From assembly GCA_049641805.1 (NCBI GenBank), contig JBARNX010000047.1, positions 1 to 22,864 on the forward strand: a DNA stretch of 22,864 bases, written 5' to 3'. The position numbers and the translations under genes were made by a program. A model generated the notes under the pieces. It saw only the letters and a program-made list of their open reading frames with translations. It was not told the origin of the DNA and did not search any database. The stretch comes from UBA5738 sp049641805 (lineage in GTDB: Bacteria > Patescibacteriota > Minisyncoccia > Minisyncoccales > UBA5738). Positions 11,576-19,711 of this stretch are shown piece after piece (the stretch's first letter is position 1; the number at the start of each line of letters is the position of its first letter).

Positions 11576-12682
11576 ATGGATTTTTTTGACCTAAAAAAAC
11601 AATATCATAATTTGAAGGCGGAAATCGATGCCGCGGTTTTGCAGACTCTTGAAAGCGGGGTTTTTATCGGCGGCTCGGAGGTGGCAAATTTTGAAAAAGA
11701 AATCGCCGCGTTTTGCGGCGCAAAATACGCGCTTTCGTTAAATTCGGGTACCGACTCCTTGGTCTTATCAATAAAAGCGCTGGGGATCGGTGCGGGCGAC
11801 GAAATCATTGTTCCGGCGCTTACCTATTTTGCCACAGCCGAAGCAGTAGTGACCGCGGGCGCGACGCCGGTTTTTGCGGATATTAAAGAAGGCGGATTCA
11901 ATATCGATCCGGTACAAATTGAGAAAAAGATCACTTCCAAAACAAAAGCCATAATTCCGGTGCATTTATTCGGGGAAGCGGCGGATATGGATGAGATTTT
12001 GGCGATCGTCAAAAAACATAATCTGTTCGTCATTGAGGATGTGGCGCAGGCGGCCGGCGCCAAATATAAGGGAGAATTTGTTGGATCGATCGGCGATGCC
12101 GGCTGTTTTTCCCTTTTTCCGACCAAGAATCTGGGAGTTTGCGGCGATGGCGGATTTGTGCTTACGGATAACGATGATCTGGCGCAAAAAATCAGGCTTT
12201 TGCGGGTGCACGGCGCCAAGCCGGAAGACAAATATATGCATTTAATTTTGGGCATGAATTCCCGGCTGGACGCGATCCAAGCCGCGATCGCGCGGGTCAA
12301 ATTGCGGCATCTGGAAGAATTCAATAAAAAAAGAATCGCAAATGCAAAGTACTATAACGACAATCTGGAAGGGGCGGGCGATATCAAATTGCCGGCGTTC
12401 AAGGATGGTTTATCCCATGTGTTCCATCAATACACGATTAGGACGGCGCGCCGCGACGAGTTGGTGAAATATTTGAAGGAAAAAGGCGTTCCGACAATGG
12501 TTTATTATTCGACTCCTTTACACTTGCAGCCGGCGTTTACCTATCTGGGCGGGAAATTGGGCGACTGTCCGGTATCCGAACAAGCCGCGCGCGAAGTTTT
12601 AAGCTTGCCGATCTATCCGGAATTAGATCGCGTCGACCATATGTCGATTGTTTCGAGAATAAAAAGTTTTTTTATCGATTAA
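11576..12682 (+). CDS. wlbC: WlbC/WbpE-type DegT/DnrJ/EryC1 sugar 3-aminotransferase
   Basis: 368 residues, full length for a DegT-family sugar aminotransferase. Seen: the N-terminal DLKKQYHNLKAEID helix, NSGTDSL (56-62) for PLP phosphate binding, VIEDVAQAAGAKY with Asp155 for the pyridine nitrogen, and FPTKNLG with the Schiff-base Lys184. VFHQYTIR and LPIYPEL in the C-terminal part are typical of the WbpE/WlbC branch. It should transfer an amino group from glutamate to the 3-keto sugar made by the WlbA-type enzyme, giving the amine that the WlbB-type enzyme acetylates. It begins 3 bases after that gene and ends 4 bases before the cytidylyltransferase gene, so the diamino-sugar and nonulosonate genes appear to share one transcript. 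No Shine-Dalgarno sequence is seen. Confidence 0.85.
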   Translation: MDFFDLKKQYHNLKAEIDAAVLQTLESGVFIGGSEVANFEKEIAAFCGAKYALSLNSGTDSLVLSIKALGIGAGDEIIVPALTYFATAEAVVTAGATPVFADIKEGGFNIDPVQIEKKITSKTKAIIPVHLFGEAADMDEILAIVKKHNLFVIEDVAQAAGAKYKGEFVGSIGDAGCFSLFPTKNLGVCGDGGFVLTDNDDLAQKIRLLRVHGAKPEDKYMHLILGMNSRLDAIQAAIARVKLRHLEEFNKKRIANAKYYNDNLEGAGDIKLPAFKDGLSHVFHQYTIRTARRDELVKYLKEKGVPTMVYYSTPLHLQPAFTYLGGKLGDCPVSEQAAREVLSLPIYPELDRVDHMSIVSRIKSFFID

Positions 12683-12686
12683 TTAT

Positions 12687-13412
12687 ATGGCGGATAAAAA
12701 ACAAAAAATAATTGCCATTATCCCCGCTCGCGGTGGATCGAAAGGGCTGCCCGGAAAAAACATAAAGGTATTGTCGGGGAAACCTCTTATTGCATGGACG
12801 ATTGAACAAGCAAGGAAAAGCAAATACATAGACAAACTGATCGTGAGCACCGATGATAAAGAGATAGCCAGAATTTCAGAAAAATACGGAGCAAATGTTC
12901 CTTTCTTGAGGCCGAAGAAATTAGCGAAAGACAATTCCTCGACGCTTGATGCAATCGTGCATGCGATTAGCTGGTTTGAGAGAAACGGAGAATGTTTTGA
13001 TATCATTGTTTTATTGGAACCGACATCTCCCTTAAGGAAGAAAAACGATATTGATGACGCAATCGGATTATTTATTAAAAATTACAAAAAGGCGGATTCA
13101 TTATTGAGTCTTGGCGCTATCCAGCTTGAAAAACCCCAGATAACAAAAAAAATCGAAAAGGGTTTCGTTGCTCCATTCGTTAAAACAAAATATGCGTTTC
13201 ATCAGAGGCAACAACTGGCAAAGGCTTATTTTCCTTATGGGGTGGTTTATATCGTAAAAACAAATGCTTTAAAAAAAACCGGCACATTCTACACAAAAAA
13301 GACAATTCCTTATTTCATCGAAAGATGGCAAAATTACGAGATTGACGATATATGTGATTTTATATGTAATGAAGCGATTATGGAAAACAAACTAAATAAT
13401 AAATTAATATGA
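12687..13412 (+). CDS. CMP-nonulosonate (acylneuraminate) cytidylyltransferase, NeuA/LegF-like
   Basis: 241 residues, the size of single-domain CMP-sialate synthetases. The nucleotide-binding loop IPARGGSKGLPGKN is at 12-25, followed by LSGKPLIAWTIEQA, STDD (54-57) and LLEPTSPLR (109-117), all hallmarks of the family (PF02348). It activates a nine-carbon 2-keto acid (sialic, legionaminic or a relative) with CTP for transfer to a glycan. Sequence reading alone cannot tell which acid is used. The gene and the next two are visibly AT-richer and use more AAA and ATA codons than the WlbABC genes before them, so this part may have a different history. It overlaps the next gene by 4 bases (ATGA), a sign of coupled translation. 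Confidence 0.85.
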   Translation: MADKKQKIIAIIPARGGSKGLPGKNIKVLSGKPLIAWTIEQARKSKYIDKLIVSTDDKEIARISEKYGANVPFLRPKKLAKDNSSTLDAIVHAISWFERNGECFDIIVLLEPTSPLRKKNDIDDAIGLFIKNYKKADSLLSLGAIQLEKPQITKKIEKGFVAPFVKTKYAFHQRQQLAKAYFPYGVVYIVKTNALKKTGTFYTKKTIPYFIERWQNYEIDDICDFICNEAIMENKLNNKLI

Positions 13413-14392
13413 AATTTTTAATAATCGGATTGGGTTCAATGGGAAAAAGAAGAATTCGCAACCTTCAATATTTGAACGCGGGGGAGATAATCGGTTTTGA
13501 TTTCAACCTTGAGAAGCGCGATGAAGCGCGTGAAAAATATGGCATTGCAACCTTTGAAAGCCTAAACAATGCGCTTTCTCAAAAGCCTGATGCGCTGATA
13601 ATCTCCACGCCTCCCGACAAACACAATGAATATATCCGGCTGGCGATCGACAAAAAGATTCCCGCGTTTGTTGAAGCAAGTGTTTTGATAGAAGGGTTAA
13701 AAGAGCTGGATGATTTATCGCGGGAGAATAAAGTTTTCATCGCGCCTTCCTGTACTTTCCGGTTTCATCCGGCAATTGCCAAAATCAAAGAAATCGTTAA
13801 AGACGGCAAGTATGGCAAGGTGACCAATTTTACTTATTACTTGGGGCAGTATTTGCCTGACTGGCATCCTAGCGAGAATATAAAAAATTTTTATGTCGGT
13901 AAGAAAGAAACCAGCGGCGCTAGGGAAATGGTTTCTTTTGAACTGACTTGGATCACCGATATTTTGGGCCTTCCTGAAAATATCACCGGGTTTTTCGGCA
14001 AAACGCTGGATATGGGAGTTGATATCGACGACACTTACGCTTTTGCAATGGACTTTGGCGATAAATTCGGGAGTATGCTTATAGATGTTGTTTCAAGATA
14101 CGCGACACGGAGTTTGACATTGAATTTGGAGAACGCCCAAATTTGCTGGAGATGGGATGAAGATTGCGTAAAAATATATGAAGCCGGCAAAAAGGATTGG
14201 ACAAATATAACTTATAAAAAATTGTCCGCGGCACTCGGATACAATGAAAATATTACCGAAGAAATGTATATTGAAGAAATGAAAACTTTCGCCGGTGCAG
14301 TTGGCGGGAAGAACATTTTCCCCAACACCTTGGAAGACGATATAAGGGTTTTGCAATTATTAAATAAGATAGAACAAAAACAAGCGTTATGA
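13409..14392 (+). CDS. Gfo/Idh/MocA-family protein of the nonulosonate locus, usual catalytic Lys and His absent
   Basis: 327 residues. The N-terminal Rossmann fold is intact (GLGSMGKRRIRNL, 7-19; IISTPPDKHNEY, 64-74). At the place of the family's EKP motif it reads E89-A90-S91, so the Lys is replaced. At the place of the GxHxxD motif it reads ELTWITD (178-184), so the His is replaced by Trp181. CTFRFHP (115-121) is kept. It should still bind NAD(P), but its chemistry may differ from a normal sugar dehydrogenase. It starts 4 bases inside the cytidylyltransferase gene and its own end overlaps the aminotransferase gene by 4 bases, so the three are tightly coupled. I infer that it prepares or handles the substrate of the aminotransferase. 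Confidence 0.78.
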   Translation: MKFLIIGLGSMGKRRIRNLQYLNAGEIIGFDFNLEKRDEAREKYGIATFESLNNALSQKPDALIISTPPDKHNEYIRLAIDKKIPAFVEASVLIEGLKELDDLSRENKVFIAPSCTFRFHPAIAKIKEIVKDGKYGKVTNFTYYLGQYLPDWHPSENIKNFYVGKKETSGAREMVSFELTWITDILGLPENITGFFGKTLDMGVDIDDTYAFAMDFGDKFGSMLIDVVSRYATRSLTLNLENAQICWRWDEDCVKIYEAGKKDWTNITYKKLSAALGYNENITEEMYIEEMKTFAGAVGGKNIFPNTLEDDIRVLQLLNKIEQKQAL

Positions 14393-15714
14393 AAAAAGAA
14401 ATAAAAATTAAAAAAGGGATTGCCTTGTGGAAAGAGGCAAAAAAAATCATTCCGGGAGGAAACCAACTGCTTTCAAAAAGATCGGAGATGTTTTTGCCTG
14501 ATCAATGGCCTTCTTATTTCAAGAAAGCCAAGGGTATAGAAGTTTGGGATCTGGACGGAAATAAGTTTATCGATATGTCGCATATGGGCGTTGGGACTTG
14601 CGCGCTTGGTTACGCGGATAGCGATGTGAACTGGGCGGTTAAAAAAGCGATTGACGAAGGCTCAATGTGCACTCTAAATTCGCCCGAAGAGGTTGAATTG
14701 GCCAATTTATTATTGAAGCTTCACCCTTGGGCCGAAATGGTGAGATATGCTCGGACGGGCGGAGAAGCTCTGGCGGTGGCGGTGCGGATTGCTCGCGCCT
14801 ATACCGGCAAAGATACCATTGCTTTTTGCGGTTACCACGGATGGCATGACTGGTATCTTTCCGCGAACTTGGCCAACGGCAAGAATCTGGATGGCCAGCT
14901 TTTGCCCGGGCTGTTGCCTCTTGGGGTTCCAAGGGCATTGAAGGGCACAATGCTGCCGTTTAATTACAACAAAATCGAAGAACTGAAAAAAGTAGTGCAA
15001 GAAAACGATATCGGCGTGATTGTAATGGAGCCGCAAAGAGAGCACGAGCCGCAGGTCGGTTTTCTGGAAGAGATCCGGCGGATCGCAATGCAAAAGGGAA
15101 TCGTTTTGATTTTTGACGAAATAACTTCAGGTTTCAGGATGAATGTCGGAGGGATCCATATGCTTACCAAGATCTACCCGGACATCGCGGTGCTTGGAAA
15201 GGCGATGGGCAACGGATATCCTATGGCGGCCATAATCGGAACTAAAAAAGTTATGGATGCGGCTCAAAACACTTTCATTTCCAGTACTTATTGGACCGAG
15301 AGAATCGGGCCGGTTGCCGCACTTGCCACGATTCGAAAAATGCAAAAATATAAAATTCCCAAGCATTTGTGCGCGATTGGCAAACGGATAAGCGCCGGCT
15401 GGCAAAAATCGGCGAAGAAACACGGATTGAACATCAAAACATTCAACATTCCTTCCTTGGCAACCTTCTCTTTTGACTATGGTGAAAGCAGTCAGGCCAT
15501 GCACACTTTGTTCACGCAGGAGATGTTGAAAAGGGGATACCTTGCGTCCAAAAGCGTTTACGCGACCTACAGCCATAAGCTCAAGGATGTGGACGCGTAT
15601 CTTGCCAACATCGACGAAGTTTTTGCCCTGATCAAAAAAGCCGTTGGCCAAAACAAGGTAAACGAATCACTGAAAGGCCCCATTGCCCATCAGAGTTTTA
15701 AAAGATTAACTTAA
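14389..15714 (+). CDS. Class III PLP aminotransferase (glutamate-1-semialdehyde aminomutase-like) of the nonulosonate locus
   Basis: 441 residues, full length for the class III fold. Seen: IIPGGNQLLSKR (20-31), VWDLDGNKFIDMS (52-64), TGGEALAVAVRIARAYTGK (123-141), the YHGWHDW block (149-155), IFDEITSGFR with Asp243, and LGKAMGNGYPMAAI with the Schiff-base Lys271. True GSA aminomutase (HemL) has a conserved SGTEA and makes heme precursors; here the site reads TGGEA, and the operon is about sugar acids, so a sugar-modifying aminotransferase is much more likely. It overlaps the Gfo/Idh gene by 4 bases and is followed after 5 bases by the NeuB-type gene. It probably adds an amino group to a keto sugar on the way to, or on, the nonulosonic acid (inference). 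Confidence 0.82.
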   Translation: MKKEIKIKKGIALWKEAKKIIPGGNQLLSKRSEMFLPDQWPSYFKKAKGIEVWDLDGNKFIDMSHMGVGTCALGYADSDVNWAVKKAIDEGSMCTLNSPEEVELANLLLKLHPWAEMVRYARTGGEALAVAVRIARAYTGKDTIAFCGYHGWHDWYLSANLANGKNLDGQLLPGLLPLGVPRALKGTMLPFNYNKIEELKKVVQENDIGVIVMEPQREHEPQVGFLEEIRRIAMQKGIVLIFDEITSGFRMNVGGIHMLTKIYPDIAVLGKAMGNGYPMAAIIGTKKVMDAAQNTFISSTYWTERIGPVAALATIRKMQKYKIPKHLCAIGKRISAGWQKSAKKHGLNIKTFNIPSLATFSFDYGESSQAMHTLFTQEMLKRGYLASKSVYATYSHKLKDVDAYLANIDEVFALIKKAVGQNKVNESLKGPIAHQSFKRLT

Positions 15715-15719
15715 GAAGA

Positions 15720-16826
15720 ATGATAAGTTTGAAAATAGGCAATAAATTAATAGGTGATAGCAACCCTTGTTTTATAATTGCCGAGGCCGGAGTGAACCAT
15801 AACGGCGATTTTGATTTGGCGATAAAACTCATCGACGCGGCCAAGGCGGCCGGTGTCGATGCGGTGAAATTCCAGACATTCAAGGCCGAAGAAATCGTGA
15901 TCCCGGACACAAGGCAGGCGGACTACCAGTCAAAGAACATCGGCAAGGTGGAATCGCAGTATAAAATGCTGAAAAGGTTGGAGTTGTCCTATGGCGATTT
16001 CCGTGGATTAAAAGCCCATTGCGACCGCGTTGGCATTATTTTCATGTCCACACCGCATTCGTGCCGAGACGATGTCGATCTGGTGGCCGAGTTGTGCCCG
16101 GCGATAAAAGTTGGCAGTGGGGACTTGACCAACAAACCGATGCTGGAGTATATGGCATCAAAAGGCTTACCCATGATCATTGCTACCGGTATGGCGACCA
16201 TGGAGGAAGCCAAAGAGGCGGCCGGCTGGATCCTGCCGATCAATCCGGGGCTGGTGGTTTTACATTGCTCGACCGACTATCCCACGCCCCTCAATGAGGT
16301 CAATCTGCGGGCGATACAAACAATACAAAACGAGCTTGGCGTTATGGCGGGCTATTCCGACCATACGGAAGAAATCAATGTTTCTTTGGCCGCGGTTGCC
16401 CTGGGCGCGCGCGTGATTGAAAAGCATTTCACGCTTAACAAGACTATGTCCGGACCGGACCATAAAGCGTCGCTGGAGCCGGACGAATTAAAGGCGCTCG
16501 TTGACGGCGTCCGGGAAGTGGAGAAGCGGATAGCTCAAGGCCAGCCGGCGGAAAAAATCATTCGCGAACTGAACATTGATGCAGCGTTGGGAAACGGGAT
16601 AAAAATTCCCACTCCAAGCGAGATCGAAACCGCCAAGGTTGCGCGGAAAAGCATTGTTGCCGCGGGCAATATATCATCGGGTCAGACGATCATTGCGGAA
16701 ATGCTGGCGATCAAGCGTCCGGGAACCGGAATGCAACCAAAATTATGGAACTGCGTGGTTGGCAAGCGGGCACTGGTGTCAATTGCCGATAACCAGTTGA
16801 TCTCCCCGGAGATGCTGGATACATAA
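15720..16826 (+). CDS. NeuB/LegI-type nonulosonic acid synthase
   Basis: 368 residues. The N-terminal TIM barrel has FIIAEAGVNHNGDF (18-31), AVKFQTFKAEE, STPHS, KVGSGDLTN and HCSTDYPTPLNEVN. The SGPDHKASLEP loop is of the NeuB/LegI kind rather than PseI. A C-terminal antifreeze-like SAF domain (about 300-366: RKSIVAAGNISSGQTI, KRPGTGMQP) completes the usual layout. It condenses phosphoenolpyruvate with a six-carbon N-acetyl-mannosamine-type sugar to give a nine-carbon acid. Its substrate should come from the NeuC/LegG-type epimerase at 17871, and its product goes to the cytidylyltransferase at 12687. It is the last gene of the first run; hairpins follow. GAAG just before the ATG is a weak ribosome-binding site. 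Confidence 0.92.
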   Translation: MISLKIGNKLIGDSNPCFIIAEAGVNHNGDFDLAIKLIDAAKAAGVDAVKFQTFKAEEIVIPDTRQADYQSKNIGKVESQYKMLKRLELSYGDFRGLKAHCDRVGIIFMSTPHSCRDDVDLVAELCPAIKVGSGDLTNKPMLEYMASKGLPMIIATGMATMEEAKEAAGWILPINPGLVVLHCSTDYPTPLNEVNLRAIQTIQNELGVMAGYSDHTEEINVSLAAVALGARVIEKHFTLNKTMSGPDHKASLEPDELKALVDGVREVEKRIAQGQPAEKIIRELNIDAALGNGIKIPTPSEIETAKVARKSIVAAGNISSGQTIIAEMLAIKRPGTGMQPKLWNCVVGKRALVSIADNQLISPEMLDT

Positions 16827-16867
16827 AATGAAGGCGATTCAAGCTTCAATGATAGTTTGGCTTTTTA

Positions 16868-16965
16868 TTGGCTCAATACCTCGGGGCTTTGCCCCGGGGT
16901 GAGTCAAAGAGGATTCCAAAGGGGTGCCCCCTTTTTGCCGCAAGATCGGGGTTAATACCCCGATC
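16868..16965. terminator. Three consecutive hairpins dividing the sugar locus, including a terminator
   Basis: Hairpin 1 (16868-16907): TTGGCTCA and CCTCGGGGC pair with GCCCCGGGG and TGAGTCAA. Hairpin 2: AAAGGGG (16918-16924) with CCCCTTT (16928-16934), then TT, a terminator-like form. Hairpin 3: GATCGGGG (16944-16951) with CCCCGATC (16958-16965), perfect. It is much more GC-rich than the DNA on both sides and contains no credible gene. The region stops the first run of genes; it may also be a dispersed repeat that inserted here. Confidence 0.6.
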
Positions 16966-17066
16966 ACGGACTCGAACGGGGAATAAAAATTATTCATTGG
17001 TTTCACTTTTTGATTTTACTATGCTTGCGTATCGCGTTACCATCTTAGATAATGAGAACACTTATT

Positions 17067-17072
17067 TATAAT
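17067..17072 (+). promoter_or_regulatory. -10 box of a probable leaderless promoter for the second gene run
   Basis: A consensus TATAAT 8 bases before the ATG at 17081. The -35 is weak (TTAGAT at 17045-17050, 16-base spacer). With no Shine-Dalgarno sequence at this start, a leaderless transcript is the simplest reading. Confidence 0.45.
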
Positions 17073-17080
17073 AAATTACT

Positions 17081-17869
17081 ATGAACTTAAGTTACGAAGA
17101 AACATCGAAAGATTTGTCGACCCGGATCAATGTTCATAAAAAATTTTCACAACTGGAAATCAATGATTGGATAATTTCAATCGGGAATATCAAGCCGGGC
17201 GAGAAGGTTTTGGATATCGGATGCGGCGACGGCAAACAAGTGGAAATGCTTGCCCGGGCAGTGGGAGAAAACGGCGAGGTCTATGGGGCGGATATCAATG
17301 AAAGTTTACTCGAAATGGCCCGGGATCGCATTAAAAAATGCGGTTTAAAAGCATCTTTTACAATTCAGGATCTGGATCAAAAATTCGAGTGGGAAGACGC
17401 GCGCTTTGATCTAGTCACTTGTTGTTTTGCGATTTATTATGCCGTCAGCGCGGAAAAAACATTGCTTGAAATCAAAAGGGTGATAAAAAACGGCGGCCGG
17501 ATGTTTATTTGCGGACCGACTGAAAACAATGCGGCCGAATTGAACTCGATTCACGAAGAAATCACCGGCCAAAAAATTCCCCAGACGGCGGTTATAAGGG
17601 CCGCGCGTATCAAAAATGAATTTTTGCCGCTGATAAGGCAGAATTTCAATGATGTTAAAGTGGATATTTTCAAAAACAAAATTTCTTTTCCTTCGGCGCA
17701 ATCATTCATGGACTATTATTCGGCCACTTTGTTGTTCAAGGAAGGTGTGCCCGACCAAAGGAAAAATGAGGTTTTAAGCCGGATGAGGATCCGGATAGAA
17801 GAAATTGTCACCCTTGAAGGATCTTTTGCCGTAAGCAAGGAAGTGATTGGTATTTCGGCCCGCAAATAG
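17081..17869 (+). CDS. Class I SAM-dependent methyltransferase
   Basis: 262 residues. Motif I VLDIGCGDGKQVEMLA (43-58) binds S-adenosylmethionine; GEVYGADINESLLEMA is motif post-I with an acidic residue for the ribose; FDLVTCCFAIYYA and LLEIKRVIKNGGRMFICGPT are the later motifs of the UbiE/Methyltransf_11 type. The C-terminal third (about 150-262) is likely the substrate part and has no motif I know. It opens the second run of the sugar locus and the next gene starts after 1 base, so a sugar or sugar-nucleotide O- or N-methyl transfer is likely; the exact target cannot be read. It may equally act on the finished glycan. Confidence 0.8.
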   Translation: MNLSYEETSKDLSTRINVHKKFSQLEINDWIISIGNIKPGEKVLDIGCGDGKQVEMLARAVGENGEVYGADINESLLEMARDRIKKCGLKASFTIQDLDQKFEWEDARFDLVTCCFAIYYAVSAEKTLLEIKRVIKNGGRMFICGPTENNAAELNSIHEEITGQKIPQTAVIRAARIKNEFLPLIRQNFNDVKVDIFKNKISFPSAQSFMDYYSATLLFKEGVPDQRKNEVLSRMRIRIEEIVTLEGSFAVSKEVIGISARK

Positions 17870-17870
17870 C

Positions 17871-19022
17871 ATGAAAAAAATCATCGTTGTCAGCGGATCA
17901 AGATCGGAATACGGGTTGCTCAAACCCGTCATTAAGGCTCTTAAGGAAAGTCTTGATTTTGAAGTGAAAATATTCGTCACCGGATCGCATTTGGAAAAGG
18001 CATTCGGGGATACCAAAAAAGAAATCGAAAAGGATTTTAAGATTGACGGAATCGTGCCGTTGCCGATGGCAAATGACACAAACGAAGCGATGGGAGTTGT
18101 CGCCGGGAAAAGCATTCTGGGATTCGCGGAGGCCTTCGGCAGGGAAAAACCATCGATGATATTGATACTGGGAGACCGGGTGGAAATATTCGGCGCGGCG
18201 ATTGCAGCCTATTATCTTAATGTTCCGATTGCGCATTTGCATGGTGGCGACAGATCGATTGGCGGCCATCTGGACGATTCGATCAGGCATGCCATAACCA
18301 AATTGGCCCACATCCATTTGGCGGCAACAAAAGAAAGTGCTTCAAGGATTATAAAAATGGGCGAAGAAAAAAGAAGGGTTTTTGTTGTGGGCGCGCCCGG
18401 GCTCGATTCGATCCTTGACGGAGAAACAATCTTTGCTCCGGAAATAGCCATTAAATATAACCTGGATTTATCGAATCCGATCATTTTGGCGGTACAGCAC
18501 GCTTTGACCACCGAGGCCGAAGCCGCGGCCGGGCAGATGAAGGAAATCTTTGGCGCAATCGTCGAATTGAAACTTCAAACGGTTTTGATCTATCCGAACG
18601 CCGATGCCGGAAGCCGGAGAATGATAGAAGAAATCGAAAAAATTGAAAGAAAAAAATATCCTTTTATCCAAACTTATAAAAACATAAACCATTCGGAATA
18701 TTTGGGTTTAATGAATGCGGCAAGCGTTATGATCGGCAATTCGAGCGGCGGCATAATCGAAGCTCCATCATTCAAGCTTCCGGTCGTCAATATCGGTTCG
18801 CGGCAAAAAGGCAGGGAGCGGGCAACAAATGTTATTGACGCGGATTGTAATAAGGATAAGATTAAAGCGGCGGTCAAAAAGGCGCTTAGTGAAAAATTCG
18901 TCAAAAAAATGAAAAAATGCAAAAATCCCTATGGTGACGGAAAAGCGGCGGTAAAAATAGCCAAAATTCTTGGAAAGGTAAAAATCGACAAAGCGTTGCT
19001 TCAAAAGAAAATCACATATTAA
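17871..19022 (+). CDS. NeuC/LegG-type hydrolysing UDP-GlcNAc 2-epimerase
   Basis: 383 residues, normal size. The start VVSGSRSEYGLLKPVIKAL (6-24) has the S-R-x-E-Y-G motif of hydrolysing epimerases (NeuC, LegG), not the G-x-R-P-Q motif of WecB/WbpI. Further on: LGDRVEIFGAA, HLHGGDRSIGGHLDDSIRH cut here by family convention, VGAPGLD, and the nucleotide-binding IGNSSGGIIEAPSF with VNIGSRQKGRERATNVI. It would release a 2-epimerised free sugar (ManNAc or a 4-amino relative) from its UDP form, to feed the NeuB-type synthase at 15720. ATG 17871 is chosen over TTG 17847, which would overlap the methyltransferase gene. The gene is 1 base after that gene and 9 bases before the deacetylase. Confidence 0.9.
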   Translation: MKKIIVVSGSRSEYGLLKPVIKALKESLDFEVKIFVTGSHLEKAFGDTKKEIEKDFKIDGIVPLPMANDTNEAMGVVAGKSILGFAEAFGREKPSMILILGDRVEIFGAAIAAYYLNVPIAHLHGGDRSIGGHLDDSIRHAITKLAHIHLAATKESASRIIKMGEEKRRVFVVGAPGLDSILDGETIFAPEIAIKYNLDLSNPIILAVQHALTTEAEAAAGQMKEIFGAIVELKLQTVLIYPNADAGSRRMIEEIEKIERKKYPFIQTYKNINHSEYLGLMNAASVMIGNSSGGIIEAPSFKLPVVNIGSRQKGRERATNVIDADCNKDKIKAAVKKALSEKFVKKMKKCKNPYGDGKAAVKIAKILGKVKIDKALLQKKITY

Positions 19023-19031
19023 TTAACAATT

Positions 19032-19685
19032 ATGAAAATTTTGATAATCGCTCCTCATCCGGATGATGAAGTGCTCGGATGCGGCGGAACAATCAAAAAA
19101 TGCAGCCAACGAGGGGATGAAATCATTCTTTGCATTGTTACCAAAGCGTATTTGCCGGATTGGACGCAAGATTTTATTGATGGAAGACCTAGGGAAATCG
19201 AAAAATCAAATGCCATATTGGGCATTTCGGGGACGCGTTTTTTAAATTTTCCATCAGTGATGCTCGATACCATTCCCCAGAAAGAACTGAACGCGTCGAT
19301 TTCCAAGGTAATCAACGGAGTTAAGCCCGAAATAATCTATGTTCCCAATGGGGGCGATCTTAATAAAGACCATCGTTTGATTTTTGAAGCGTCCCTGGTT
19401 GCGGCTCGACCGGGGGAAAACAGAATCAAAAAGATTTTATGCTACGAATGTCCTTCGGAAACAGAGTGGGGCCAGCCGATAAAACCATTTGTTCCGAATG
19501 TATATAGCGACATTACCGGATTTTTGAACGAAAAATTGGAAGCCATGAAGGCTTACAAATCGGAATTAAAAAATTATCCTCATCCGCGTTCCTTGGAGAC
19601 AATTGAAGCATTGGCAAAAAAAAGAGGGTCCGAGGCCGGTTTCGAGGCGGCGGAATCGTTTGCTCTGATAAGGGAGATACTTTAA
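19032..19685 (+). CDS. PIG-L/LmbE-family zinc de-N-acetylase
   Basis: 217 residues, usual for the family (PF02585). Zinc-binding APHPDDE lies at 7-13 (His9, Asp12), GCGGT follows, and NGGDLNKDHRLIFEA (106-120) gives the third metal ligand His114. Family members remove an acetyl group from GlcNAc-type sugars bound to lipid, nucleotide or small molecules. No signal peptide is present, so it acts in the cytoplasm. It stands between the epimerase gene and an acyltransferase gene; a pair that takes off one acyl group and puts on another is a reasonable inference. Its preferred sugar cannot be told. Confidence 0.87.
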   Translation: MKILIIAPHPDDEVLGCGGTIKKCSQRGDEIILCIVTKAYLPDWTQDFIDGRPREIEKSNAILGISGTRFLNFPSVMLDTIPQKELNASISKVINGVKPEIIYVPNGGDLNKDHRLIFEASLVAARPGENRIKKILCYECPSETEWGQPIKPFVPNVYSDITGFLNEKLEAMKAYKSELKNYPHPRSLETIEALAKKRGSEAGFEAAESFALIREIL

Positions 19686-19711
19686 AAATCAGAGATTTAG
19701 AATCAAATATC

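Noticed and set aside
14389..15714. Heme-pathway glutamate-1-semialdehyde aminomutase (hemL)
   Set aside because: The fold is the same, but the substrate-site sequence differs and the gene is locked into a sugar operon by overlaps.
16960..16985. tRNA T-arm-like sequence on the minus strand (GTTCGAGTCC)
   Set aside because: The T-stem does not pair and no anticodon, D-arm or acceptor stem can be built around it; it is part of hairpin 3 and its flank.
16868..17071. Open frame of 67 codons after the NeuB-type gene
   Set aside because: It is read through three hairpins and an AT-rich promoter region and resembles no family.
17847..17870. TTG start for the NeuC-type gene
   Set aside because: It would overlap the methyltransferase gene by 23 bases; the ATG at 17871 begins right before the conserved first strand.
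17871..19022. WbpI-type (non-hydrolysing) epimerase for the diamino uronic acid
   Set aside because: The N-terminal motif is S-R-S-E-Y-G as in NeuC/LegG, not G-x-R-P-Q as in WecB/WbpI.
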